From an uncultured Pelagibacteraceae bacterium (GTDB lineage: Bacteria > Pseudomonadota > Alphaproteobacteria > Pelagibacterales > Pelagibacteraceae), in contig CACMZL010000002.1 of the NCBI GenBank assembly GCA_902618205.1, positions 62,001-126,000 on the forward strand: a DNA stretch of 64,000 nucleotides, written 5' to 3'. Shown piece by piece: positions 46,983 to 55,254 of this stretch; position 1 is the first letter of the stretch, and the number at the start of each line of letters is the position of its first letter. The notes under the pieces were generated by a model. It saw only the letters and a program-made list of their open reading frames with translations. It ran no database searches and was not told where the DNA came from. The translations under genes were made by a program, and so were the position numbers.

Positions 46983-47480
46983 ATGAAACGCAATGGTTTC
47001 ACTTTAATCGAATTATTAGTTGTAGTAGCAATTATAGGTATCCTAGCCGCAGTGGGGGTAGTTGCTTATAATGGGTACACTCTTAGTGCTAAAAGAAATG
47101 CAACAATAGCACAACATCAAACTGCTGTTAAGTTTATAAAAAATTCTTTGGGAATGTGTGATGTACAAGGAGGAGGAACACTGGAATTAAGCAATAAGAG
47201 ATCAATTAACTGCAATATTACAAATAATGCTGGAGGCATTAATTCAATGAATGGTATTTTTATTAATCATTTTTTAGATTTAGGATGGAAAAATCCCTAT
47301 GGAGAAACTGATCCAGTAGTTTATACTGCAAGAAATGGAACAAATGATAGAGATGGCAGAATGAGATTTGATGAAACAGAATGTTCAAGTGGATCTTCAA
47401 AAAAACAAATAGCTTTATGGATAAAAACTCATAAAGAATATTATCCAGTTTTAATTGCAAAAGATGGTTGGTGTAACTGA
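46983..47480 (+). CDS. Type IV pilin-like protein 1
   Basis: 165 residues. A type III (prepilin) signal: short basic leader MKRNG, then FTLIELLVVVAIIGILAAVG, with cleavage after Gly5, Phe1 and Glu5 of the mature helix as in PilA. The globular part has paired cysteines, suggesting a disulfide-bonded D-loop. First of three tandem pilin genes; the N-terminal 30 residues are shared and the rest is unlike its neighbours. AGGA lies 10 bp before the ATG. Probable role in a type IV pilus (attachment, motility or DNA uptake); assembly genes are not in the window. Confidence 0.9.
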   Translation: MKRNGFTLIELLVVVAIIGILAAVGVVAYNGYTLSAKRNATIAQHQTAVKFIKNSLGMCDVQGGGTLELSNKRSINCNITNNAGGINSMNGIFINHFLDLGWKNPYGETDPVVYTARNGTNDRDGRMRFDETECSSGSSKKQIALWIKTHKEYYPVLIAKDGWCN

Positions 47481-47968
47481 TGAGAAATAAAGGATTTACA
47501 TTAATTGAACTTTTAGTTGTTGTTGCAATTATTGGTATTCTAGCTGCAGTTGGAGTTGTTGCTTACAGTGGATATACTAGTGGAGCAAAAAAATCAGCAG
47601 CTAATTCAAATCATCAAGCAGTGGTTAAATATATAACTACAGAAGTATTAAAGTGTTCAATAGGTGAGAGTACAGCTATGGATGGAGAATTAGATTGCTC
47701 AAAAAGTGGCACATCTAACTGGAAAAACGATGTAGCGCAAGAAGCCGCTAAAGTTTTGAACAGAAATTTTAAGAATCCTTACACTTCATTACCCCCAGTT
47801 TCGCATGGTGGAAACATTACTAACGATACAGATGTTGGATATCATAGATTGAGATCTCCTGGAACAACAATTAAAGTTTGGACTTGTGTTAAAACTCCTT
47901 GCTCTGGAACTGAATGTAGTATTCCAAACCATGTTTGTAGTGGTGATATTGATATAAGTGGTCTTTAA
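47480..47968 (+). CDS. Type IV pilin-like protein 2
   Basis: 162 residues, leader MRNKG then FTLIELLVVVAIIGILAAVG and VVAYSGYTSGAK. The ATG overlaps the TGA of pilin 1 by one base. The globular region has six cysteines toward the end (CVKTPC, then CSIPNHVC region), more than pilin 1. Shares VVAYSGYTSGAK with pilin 3 but not its globular part. Confidence 0.9.
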   Translation: MRNKGFTLIELLVVVAIIGILAAVGVVAYSGYTSGAKKSAANSNHQAVVKYITTEVLKCSIGESTAMDGELDCSKSGTSNWKNDVAQEAAKVLNRNFKNPYTSLPPVSHGGNITNDTDVGYHRLRSPGTTIKVWTCVKTPCSGTECSIPNHVCSGDIDISGL

Positions 47969-47969
47969 A

Positions 47970-48449
47970 ATGCTAAAAAAAAATGGTTTTACTTTAATTG
48001 AACTCTTAGTAGTTGTTGCCATCATAGGTATATTAGCTGCAGTAGGGGTAGTTGCCTATAGTGGCTATACAAGTGGCGCAAAAAATAGAGTATGTCAAAA
48101 GCATTTTGCTGATTTAAAAAGACTGATAAATCAACATTGGGCGCTTTGTGATATTGAGGGTAAAGTATCTTTAAAAACTCAGTATACAAATAATACTGAG
48201 GGAACAGCAAGAGACGTTAGTTGCACCAATTTTGGAACAATTGCGGGAGAGACGGTAAAGCATTTTACTAATTATGCCAAAAGTCCATATGAAAAATTAG
48301 ATTATAATTTAGGAATATTATCTTATATAGGTGATCCTCCAAAAGACGGTCAATTTGCTTATTATCCTGAGACAGATGGATTTAAGCTTAGAGTAAGATG
48401 TAATGGAAAAGTAGATATTTACCAATGGCCAAAAGCTCAATTTCCATAA
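47970..48449 (+). CDS. Type IV pilin-like protein 3
   Basis: 159 residues from ATG 47970, one base after the stop of pilin 2; a GTG at 47958 would add four residues before the basic leader and is less likely. Leader MLKKNG, then FTLIELLVVVAIIGILAAVG and VVAYSGYTSGAK as in pilin 2. Four cysteines in the globular half. Last of the tandem set, 53 bp before the HIT gene. Confidence 0.9.
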   Translation: MLKKNGFTLIELLVVVAIIGILAAVGVVAYSGYTSGAKNRVCQKHFADLKRLINQHWALCDIEGKVSLKTQYTNNTEGTARDVSCTNFGTIAGETVKHFTNYAKSPYEKLDYNLGILSYIGDPPKDGQFAYYPETDGFKLRVRCNGKVDIYQWPKAQFP

Positions 48450-48502
48450 AAATTTTTCCTAATAGACTTAATAAGATTATAAGGATATTTTAAAAAAATT
48501 TT

Positions 48503-48868
48503 ATGAAATACGATGATAATAATATATTTGCAAAAATCTTAAGAGGAGAAATTCCTTGCAATAAAATTTATGAAGATGATTATGTTTTATCTTTTTATGA
48601 TATTAACCCTCAAAAAAAAATTCATGCTTTAGTAATTCCAAAAGGAAAATATATTGATTTAGACGATTTCAATTCAAATGCTTCAAATGATGAAATAGTA
48701 GGTCTAATGAAAGGAATAACAACAGTTTCGAAAAAACTAGGAATTTCATCGATTGGTGGCAAAGGGTATAGAGCTCTTGCTAATATTAGTGACTATGGAG
48801 GTCAAGAGGTTCCACACTTACATTTTCATTTATTTGGTGGTGAAAAAGTAGGAAAAATGGTTTTGTGA
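48503..48868 (+). CDS. HIT-family nucleotide hydrolase (HinT-like)
   Basis: 121 residues. KILRGEIPCNKIYEDD near 11-26, the helix-turn HALVIPK near 40-46, and the catalytic histidine triad VPHLHFHLFGG near 103-113. HinT enzymes hydrolyse AMP-lysine and other phosphoramidates. The next gene begins within its stop (GTGA). Confidence 0.95.
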   Translation: MKYDDNNIFAKILRGEIPCNKIYEDDYVLSFYDINPQKKIHALVIPKGKYIDLDDFNSNASNDEIVGLMKGITTVSKKLGISSIGGKGYRALANISDYGGQEVPHLHFHLFGGEKVGKMVL

Positions 48869-49374
48869 TAACTAAAGTTGACAGAAACTATTTGGAAATT
48901 AACTCTCTTAATGAAATTAATTCAACAAAGCCAAAGATAAACTGTAAAATTGAATTAAAAAATCCTCCAGATTTTCAAATAAATAAATTTTTTTATAAGC
49001 AAATTGGTAAAAGCTATCGTTGGATAGATCGACTTGTCTGGGACGATGAGAAATGGATGAGTTATACAAATAATTCTAATTTAGAAACTTACATAATGAC
49101 AGAAAATCGAGATTTAGTAGGCTTTTTTGAGCTTTTATTTAATCCAGAAACAAGAAAATGTGAAGTAGCTTATTTTGGAATTTTAGATCAATACATTGGA
49201 AAAAATTATGGAAAATACCTTTTAAGTGAAGCTTTAAGGTTAGGGTTTAGAAAGAATACAAAAAAAGTATGGCTTCATACTTGCTCTTTAGATCACAAAC
49301 ATGCTCTCAAAAATTATTTAGGAAGAGGTATGAAAATTTTTAAATCTGAAACAATTAATTTAGAAATTAATTAA
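48865..49374 (+). CDS. GNAT-family N-acetyltransferase
   Basis: 169 residues, GTG start at 48865 overlapping the HIT stop. The acetyl-CoA site is diverged: AYFGILDQYIGKNYGKYLLSEAL near 107-129 follows the V-x-x-x-x-R/Q-x-x-G-x-G/A loop pattern (QYIGKNYGKYL), and VWLHTCSLDHKHALKNYLGRGM near 137-158 is the usual beta5-alpha4 region. Acceptor unknown. Overlaps convergent lolA by 8 bp. Confidence 0.82.
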   Translation: MITKVDRNYLEINSLNEINSTKPKINCKIELKNPPDFQINKFFYKQIGKSYRWIDRLVWDDEKWMSYTNNSNLETYIMTENRDLVGFFELLFNPETRKCEVAYFGILDQYIGKNYGKYLLSEALRLGFRKNTKKVWLHTCSLDHKHALKNYLGRGMKIFKSETINLEIN

Positions 49375-49921
49375 TATATTTCTGTATACGATATATATTA
49401 TCGTCTATCATTAAATTTGTCTCTACTTCAAATAGTTTTGTTTCAACTTTGTTTTGATATATGTCGACAGTAGTCCATCCTTGAATATCAAACCTCTTTT
49501 TATCAAAAAAAATTGTAACTAAATTTTTATTATGTTCTATTTCAAAAAAAAACGTATCGTTGTTCTCTTCAATTTTATTTATAGATTCAATTTTTTTTAT
49601 TAAATATTTTTTATCTAAAATTAAATCTAATGGTGTATCCTTTAGCTTATAAATGTAGTAATTTTTGATTTTTTTACTGTTTATTATTAATGACCTTCCA
49701 TTTGAAACCAGAACCTTTTTATATATATCATCATATAAACAATATATTTTTTTAGGATAAGATAATTTACATTCTCCACTTTCTACTTTGTCATTAATCT
49801 TCTGCTTAAATTTAAAATAAATATTTTCTGTCTTTTCAAGTTTTTCTTTAATTTCATTTTTTGTTGATGCAAAACTGCTCAAGGGTATTAAGAGCATTAA
49901 AATCAAAATATATTTCATCAT
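49367..49921 (-). CDS. lolA: Outer-membrane lipoprotein carrier LolA-like
   Basis: 184 residues with a signal peptide (LILMLLIPLSSFAS, 5-18). The periplasmic half-barrel pattern appears as FKQKINDKVESGECKLSYPKK near 38-58 and WTTVDIYQNKVETKLFEV near 153-170. Carries lipoproteins from LolCDE to the outer membrane. Sequence is diverged; position directly after ftsK (4-bp overlap) is the usual one and supports the call. Confidence 0.85.
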   Translation of the reverse strand: MMKYILILMLLIPLSSFASTKNEIKEKLEKTENIYFKFKQKINDKVESGECKLSYPKKIYCLYDDIYKKVLVSNGRSLIINSKKIKNYYIYKLKDTPLDLILDKKYLIKKIESINKIEENNDTFFFEIEHNKNLVTIFFDKKRFDIQGWTTVDIYQNKVETKLFEVETNLMIDDNIYRIQKYIN

Positions 49922-52002
49922 TTTAAAACTTCTCTTTTCCCTACATGGTTTGCCTTGCTAACTTCACCATTGGCCTCCATTTGGTCTATAATTCTTGCAG
50001 CTCTATTGTAGCCAATCTGTAATTTTCTTTGCAAAAAAGAGGTTGAAGCTTTTCTTTCAGTTTTAATTATCTCTAATGCTGTGTCATAAAGATCATCGGT
50101 ATCTGAATTTTCGTTATTCTTATCAGCACCATCCTTCTCATCAGTAAAATTCAAAATTTCATCTACATAATTAGGTTCAGCTTGATTCCTCAAAAAATTA
50201 TTTATTTTATCTATTTCAATTTCAGATACGTATGGAGCATGTATTCTAGTAATTCTATTGGCTGATGACATGTATAACATATCTCCTTTTCCCAATAATT
50301 GCTCAGCTCCTTGCTCACCTAGAATTGTTCTGCTATCAATTTTGGATGTGACTTGAAAAGATATTCTAGTAGGAAAATTAGCTTTTATTGTACCAGTTAT
50401 AACATCTACACTTGGTCGTTGGGTTGCCATTATTATATGAATACCAGCCGCTCTTGCCATTTGAGATAACTTTTGAATGTAGTTTTCTATCTCTTTACCC
50501 GCCACAAGCATCAGGTCAGACATTTCGTCAACTATTACCACTATATAAGGCATTTTCACTTTATGTTTTTCATTGTAGCCATCTATGTTTCTAACACCTA
50601 CTTTGGTCATTAATTTATATCTACTTTCCATTTCTTTAACTACCCAGCCTAAAACAGATGCTGCTTTTTTTGCTTCTGTGATAACCGGACATAATAAATG
50701 CGGAATACCTTCATAAGTGGACAGTTCAAGCATTTTAGGATCTATCAAAATAAATTTACATATTTCAGGTGTATGTTTGTAAATTAATGACAAAATAATG
50801 GTATTAATACAAACCGATTTACCCGATCCAGTTGTGCCAGCGATTAGAAGATGAGGCATAGAGCTTAAATCACTAGTTATTGGTTCTCCAGAAATACTTT
50901 TTCCAAGTGCAATTGGTAACTTAACGTCTTTCTTTTTAAAATTTTTATCTGAAATTATTTCTCTTAAAAAAACATTTTCTCTGGAAATCTTTGGCAACTC
51001 TATCCCCACAGTATTACTTCCAGGTATTGTAGCTATTCTTGCAGACTCCGAACTTGTGTTTCTTGCGATATCCTCAGATAAATTTATAATTTTTGATACT
51101 TTTACACCAGCCGCTGGCTCGAATTCATTTAGTGAAACTACAGGTCCATGACTAATTTTTTTTATTTTTCCTTCAACTCCAAAATCTAATAAAATTTTTT
51201 CTAAGGCCTCAGCATCAATTTTTATGTCCTCTTTCTTTTTAATCAATTTTTCAGGTTTCTTTAAAAAATCGATTAGAGGTAACTTAATTTTTATGTCACT
51301 TGATTTTACTATTTTATTATTACTCGAAAAAAGATCTTCTTGAACAAGTGTCTTTTTTAGTTCTGTACTTTCTATTTTTTTTTGAATTAAATCATCATTT
51401 TTCGCCAATATATCATTCTTTGATGGAAAAAGTTTTTTTATAAATAAAAATAATTTCAAAATATGGATGATTTTAAAATTGCCACTTAATAAAAAAAATA
51501 GAAAAATAAAAAAGATTAATAAATAATAAGTTATTGACTCATTAATTTTTAACAAATCTAATAAGATTGTATCATTCATTAGATTGCCCACAAATCCGTT
51601 ATTACCATTAATTATCAACCAGTAGGTTTCTTTATGAAATATTCCAAAAAATAGTGTAGATAAAAAAGTGTATAAAATTATATAAAACAAACTTTCAATA
51701 AGTATAACCAAGCTTTTGTTTATGGTTATAGATAAACCAGAGAAAAATAACGAAAAAGGTATAAGTAATGATATTAGACCTACTGATTGAAAAAATATAT
51801 CAGCAACATAACTCCCTTTGATTCCCAAAATGTTTTTAATTTCTGTATTTTCAGAGAATATAAAGTTAGGATCCTCAGGCGAATAACTAATCAAACTTAT
51901 TAACAATAATATTGATATTACAATTAGAGACAAACCTATTAGTTCTGAAAGCCTTCTAATAATAAAATCGGCTGTTTTATTGATATAATTTTTAATTATC
52001 AT
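49918..52002 (-). CDS. ftsK: DNA translocase FtsK
   Basis: Septal DNA pump that clears and decatenates chromosomes at division. 694 residues, short for the family because the linker is brief. Four to five N-terminal membrane helices (about 15-190), a charged linker, then the RecA-like motor: GTTGSGKSVC near 390-399 (Walker A), IVVIVDEMSDLML near 482-494 (Walker B), and ATQRPSVDVITG near 522-533. A winged-helix gamma domain (ASTSFLQRKLQIGYNRAARI near 649-668) reads KOPS sites. Confidence 0.97.
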   Translation of the reverse strand: MIIKNYINKTADFIIRRLSELIGLSLIVISILLLISLISYSPEDPNFIFSENTEIKNILGIKGSYVADIFFQSVGLISLLIPFSLFFSGLSITINKSLVILIESLFYIILYTFLSTLFFGIFHKETYWLIINGNNGFVGNLMNDTILLDLLKINESITYYLLIFFIFLFFLLSGNFKIIHILKLFLFIKKLFPSKNDILAKNDDLIQKKIESTELKKTLVQEDLFSSNNKIVKSSDIKIKLPLIDFLKKPEKLIKKKEDIKIDAEALEKILLDFGVEGKIKKISHGPVVSLNEFEPAAGVKVSKIINLSEDIARNTSSESARIATIPGSNTVGIELPKISRENVFLREIISDKNFKKKDVKLPIALGKSISGEPITSDLSSMPHLLIAGTTGSGKSVCINTIILSLIYKHTPEICKFILIDPKMLELSTYEGIPHLLCPVITEAKKAASVLGWVVKEMESRYKLMTKVGVRNIDGYNEKHKVKMPYIVVIVDEMSDLMLVAGKEIENYIQKLSQMARAAGIHIIMATQRPSVDVITGTIKANFPTRISFQVTSKIDSRTILGEQGAEQLLGKGDMLYMSSANRITRIHAPYVSEIEIDKINNFLRNQAEPNYVDEILNFTDEKDGADKNNENSDTDDLYDTALEIIKTERKASTSFLQRKLQIGYNRAARIIDQMEANGEVSKANHVGKREVLK

Positions 52003-52063
52003 GAATCAAATCTGCATTTGTCACTTTGTATCACTTAATTTTTATTGTTAAAATTATTTTGTT

Positions 52064-53146
52064 ATGAAACTTTGTTTAATTGGTCAAAATCTTACAAATT
52101 TAATTTTAGCAACTGTTCTAGCAGAAAAAAAACTGAGTGTAGATCTATATATAAATAACAAAACTTATAAAGTAAACACCAATAGAACTATTGCAATTTC
52201 AGCTAAAAATTTTTCTTACTTAAAGGGATATTCAAAAAGTATCATCCCTACATGGCGTTCAAAAGAGATTAAAATTTTTATTGAAAACGGGAAATCGAGA
52301 GAAATAATAAATTTTCAAAATAAAAAGAATGAAGTATTTAATTTGTCAAAATATTCAGATCTGAGTAAAATTTTTATAAATAAAGCAAAGAGATCAAAAA
52401 ATATAAATTTAATTAAGTTAAATACATCAAACTCCACACTGATAAATAAAATTAAAAACTATGACCTAGTAATTAACAGTGATAGTAAAAATTTAGTTTC
52501 TAGAAAATATTTTATCAACAATTTAAGAAAAAATTACAAAAGTACTGCTTATACCTTCACAATAAATCATGAGAAAAATGAGAATAACATAGCTTTGCAG
52601 ATATTTACGAAATTTGGACCACTAGCTTTTTTACCAATTTCAAAATCTAAAACATCTATTGTCTTTTCATATTCAGGAAAACCAAAATCTGACAATGAAA
52701 TTTTAAAATTATTTAATAATTATAACAATTTTTATAAAATTAAAAAAACAAGTAAAATTGAAAAATTTCACTTAAGTTTTTTGATGCTAAGAAATTATAC
52801 TAATAAAAATATTTTAGCGTTTGGAGATTTGATCCATCGAATTCACCCACTTGCTGGACAAGGATTTAATATGACGATAAGGGATATAAAAAACTTATCT
52901 AGCTTAATTGATAAACAAATCAGTCTAGGTCTTCCAATTGATATTTCTGTTGCAAATGAATTTGAAAAATTATCGAAGCCTAAAAATTATTTATATGGCA
53001 GAGCAATTGATTTTATCCACGAATTTTTTCAATTCGACAGTAAAGTTGAAAATTCAATTTCGAAACCTTTATTTAGTTTTTTAAATAAAAATTCCATTTT
53101 TAAAAAGTATTCTAACATTTTTTCTGAAAAGGGATTTGATATATAA
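52064..53146 (+). CDS. FAD-dependent ubiquinone-type hydroxylase (UbiH/Coq6 family), diverged
   Basis: 360 residues. The C-terminal FAD motif is intact: LAFGDLIHRIHPLAGQGFNMTI near 256-277 (usual GDAAHxxxPxAGQGxN). The N-terminal nucleotide loop, normally GxGxxG, is GQNLTN near 7-12 with the second and third Gly replaced by Asn, though RTIAIS (usual RAxALS) is kept near 45-50. Probably a ring hydroxylase of ubiquinone synthesis, the only monooxygenase-type function this family performs in most alphaproteobacteria, but the altered loop leaves some doubt. Divergent from ftsK by 61 bp. Confidence 0.78.
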   Translation: MKLCLIGQNLTNLILATVLAEKKLSVDLYINNKTYKVNTNRTIAISAKNFSYLKGYSKSIIPTWRSKEIKIFIENGKSREIINFQNKKNEVFNLSKYSDLSKIFINKAKRSKNINLIKLNTSNSTLINKIKNYDLVINSDSKNLVSRKYFINNLRKNYKSTAYTFTINHEKNENNIALQIFTKFGPLAFLPISKSKTSIVFSYSGKPKSDNEILKLFNNYNNFYKIKKTSKIEKFHLSFLMLRNYTNKNILAFGDLIHRIHPLAGQGFNMTIRDIKNLSSLIDKQISLGLPIDISVANEFEKLSKPKNYLYGRAIDFIHEFFQFDSKVENSISKPLFSFLNKNSIFKKYSNIFSEKGFDI

Positions 53147-53147
53147 A

Positions 53148-53789
53148 TTATTGAATAGTAGTATTTTCAAACTCGTCTTTGATATAATTATTCAAAATTT
53201 GTTCCATTTTTTCTTTCCTTGTATTAATATCAAGACTTTCTAATAATATTTGTTTTTCCTCTAGTGAAAAAGGCGAAGCCATAGAAAGATCGTTTAAAGT
53301 CTGGCTTAAATCTTTCTTTTCCAAATCTTTTAGATTTACAATATATCCCTGCTTTTTAAAAAATTTTTTCATATTTTCCATAATCATATTTAGATCAGTA
53401 AATTTAATATCATTGTTTTTCTTTGAAATATCATTCAAGAAACTGTTATATTTTACCTCACACTCACGGTATAATTTTTCACTCTTCACTTCAGAATCTA
53501 TCCTAAATCTACAAATTCCATTAAGGATGATTAATATTCTTCCGTCCTCAGTTTCATTAAAGCTTGTAATTTTCCCAATACATCCAATTTCATACAAGTC
53601 TGGGTTTTTTAAATCACCTGATTTTTTTGGTTGTATCATGCCAATCATTCTATGATTTTTCATGCTATCGTTAACCATCTGCAGATATCTTGGTTCAAAA
53701 ATATTTAAGGGTACTGTTGTTCCAGGAAACATTATGAAATTTGAGAGAGGGAATACAGGTATTTTTTTTGGCAATTCATCAAAATCCAT
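53148..53789 (-). CDS. Lon N-terminal-domain protein (LON substrate-binding domain only)
   Basis: 213 residues matching just the first domain of Lon: IPVFPLSNFIMFPGTTVPLNIFE near 9-31, RYLQMVNDSM near 33-42, GCIGKITSFNETEDGRILI near 69-87, and GICRFRI near 91-97. No ATPase or protease. Such stand-alone proteins are common in alphaproteobacteria; function unknown, possibly peptide binding. The 122 bp between its start and tRNA-Gly hold nothing recognisable. Confidence 0.92.
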   Translation of the reverse strand: MDFDELPKKIPVFPLSNFIMFPGTTVPLNIFEPRYLQMVNDSMKNHRMIGMIQPKKSGDLKNPDLYEIGCIGKITSFNETEDGRILIILNGICRFRIDSEVKSEKLYRECEVKYNSFLNDISKKNNDIKFTDLNMIMENMKKFFKKQGYIVNLKDLEKKDLSQTLNDLSMASPFSLEEKQILLESLDINTRKEKMEQILNNYIKDEFENTTIQ

Positions 53790-53911
53790 AAATAGATTAT
53801 AATTATTCTTTTTAAAGATACAATAATACTCAAATGAATCGATAGTCGCATTTGAACATAAAACTTCTTGCTAAATTATTAAAAAGCTTTTAACTTTAAT
53901 ATGTAGAACAA

Positions 53912-53986
53912 GCGGGCATAGCTCAGTGGTAGAGCGTCTCGTTGCCAACGAGAAGGTCGTGGGTTCAAGTCCCATTGCCCGCTCCA
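53912..53986 (+). tRNA. tRNA-Gly (anticodon GCC)
   Basis: Complete cloverleaf in 75 nt: acceptor GCGGGCA (53912-53918) pairs with TGCCCGC (53976-53982), D arm GCTC...GAGC, anticodon stem TCTCG / CGAGA with loop TTGCCAA (anticodon GCC), T arm GTGGG TTCAAGT CCCAT, discriminator T and encoded CCA. Reads GGC/GGU codons. No other tRNA is seen in the window. No repeat of its 3' end was found downstream, so there is no sign of an integrated element. Confidence 0.98.
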
Positions 53987-54071
53987 TTGAGTTAAATTAA
54001 ATGATTTTGTGCTTTAATTAGCGCCTTTAATAAATAAGTATAAAATGTGTTTAATCAAATAGATTATTAAT

Positions 54072-54923
54072 ATGATTATTTGGATTGCATCATATCCAAA
54101 AAGTGGAAATACTTACATAAGATCCTTTATTGCATCTTATTTTTTTTCAAAAAAAGGAAAATTTTCATTGGATTTATTACCTAATATTCTTCAATTTCCA
54201 TCAGTTAAATTTACAAAAAAAAATATTTATTCAAAATTAGAAGCCGCACAAAGTTGGATTTATAATCAAAATAATTTTTTTTCTGATAATAAAATACATT
54301 TTTTAAAGACACATAGCTCTCTTGATAAATTTAAAGGTTATGAATTTACATCAAACAAGCAAACATTGGCAGCTATATACATTGTTAGAGATCCAAGAAA
54401 TGTTATAACATCTATGACAAATCATTATTCTCTCAGTTATGAGGATGCCTTTTCAAAAATGTTAGATAAAGAATCTTCACTTTTACAAAAAGTGGTAGAT
54501 ACAGATTATAGTGGTTATACCCATCTAGGATCGTGGTCATCCCACTACAAATCATGGAAAAATATGAAAGAATTTAAAATACTTTTTATTAAATATGAGG
54601 ATTTAGAGAATTACAAATATGAAACTTTCACAAAAATAGTTAATTTTATAAATAATTGTAAAAATGACGGAGAAAAAATAAATGAGAAAAAACTCATCAA
54701 CTCTATCAGATCTACAAATTTTACTAATTTACAAAATTTAGAAAAACGTGAGGGATTTGAGGAAAGTATTTACTCAAAAAATACTGGGGAAAAGATAAAT
54801 TTTTTTCATCTTGGGTTTAACAACAGATGGAAAAAAATTCTTCCCAAAGAAATCTTGCATAAGCTAAATAATGCTTTTCAAAAAGATATTAATGAATTAG
54901 GTTACGAGGAAATAAATGAGTGA
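54072..54923 (+). CDS. Sulfotransferase (PAPS-type), paralogue 2
   Basis: 283 residues starting MIIW, as paralogue 1 does. YPKSGNTY (8-15) and YIVRDPRNVITSM near 99-111 are the PAPS loops; KTHSS near 79-83 and the C-terminal EGFEESIY, FFHLG, NNRWKKIL run is shared with paralogue 1. The two are clearly homologous over their full length but well diverged. Acceptor unknown. It lies between the tRNA-Gly gene and phhB. Confidence 0.86.
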   Translation: MIIWIASYPKSGNTYIRSFIASYFFSKKGKFSLDLLPNILQFPSVKFTKKNIYSKLEAAQSWIYNQNNFFSDNKIHFLKTHSSLDKFKGYEFTSNKQTLAAIYIVRDPRNVITSMTNHYSLSYEDAFSKMLDKESSLLQKVVDTDYSGYTHLGSWSSHYKSWKNMKEFKILFIKYEDLENYKYETFTKIVNFINNCKNDGEKINEKKLINSIRSTNFTNLQNLEKREGFEESIYSKNTGEKINFFHLGFNNRWKKILPKEILHKLNNAFQKDINELGYEEINE

Positions 54924-55254
54924 TTTGGCAAACAAAAAATGTGTTCCATGTGAGGGTAATATTCCTCCATTTAATACAGAGGAAATACATAAATACTTAA
55001 AACAAGTTGATGGTTGGGAAGTTGTTGAGGATAAAATTGATGGATTTCATTTAATTAAAAACTTTAAATTTGAAAACTTTCTTAAAAGCCAAGAATTTGT
55101 AAATAAAGTATGTGAAATTGCAGAAACTGAAGGTCATCATCCAGATTTATGGTTTGGATGGGGCTATGCAAGAATTAAAATATTTACTCATGCAATTAAA
55201 GGTCTTGCTGAGAGTGATTTTATTTTAGCTGCTAAAATAGACAAGATAAATTGA
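54916..55254 (+). CDS. phhB: Pterin-4a-carbinolamine dehydratase-like protein
   Basis: 112 residues. The motif EGHHPDLWFGWGYARIKIFTHA near 74-95 matches the HHP...TH signature of PCD/DCoH, with the active-site His pair and later His. LNFKNF-type FKFENFLKSQEFV near 48-60 is the helix before it. In other bacteria the enzyme recycles tetrahydrobiopterin for phenylalanine hydroxylase or assists molybdopterin; the extra Trp-rich run (WFGWGY) is an unusual variant. Overlaps the sulfotransferase gene by 8 bp and ends flush against convergent purH. Confidence 0.82.
   Translation: MSDLANKKCVPCEGNIPPFNTEEIHKYLKQVDGWEVVEDKIDGFHLIKNFKFENFLKSQEFVNKVCEIAETEGHHPDLWFGWGYARIKIFTHAIKGLAESDFILAAKIDKIN

Noticed and set aside
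53912-54071. tRNA-Gly as an attachment site of an integrated element
   Set aside because: No integrase gene and no direct repeat of the tRNA 3' end was found in the following genes, which are core from phhB onward.
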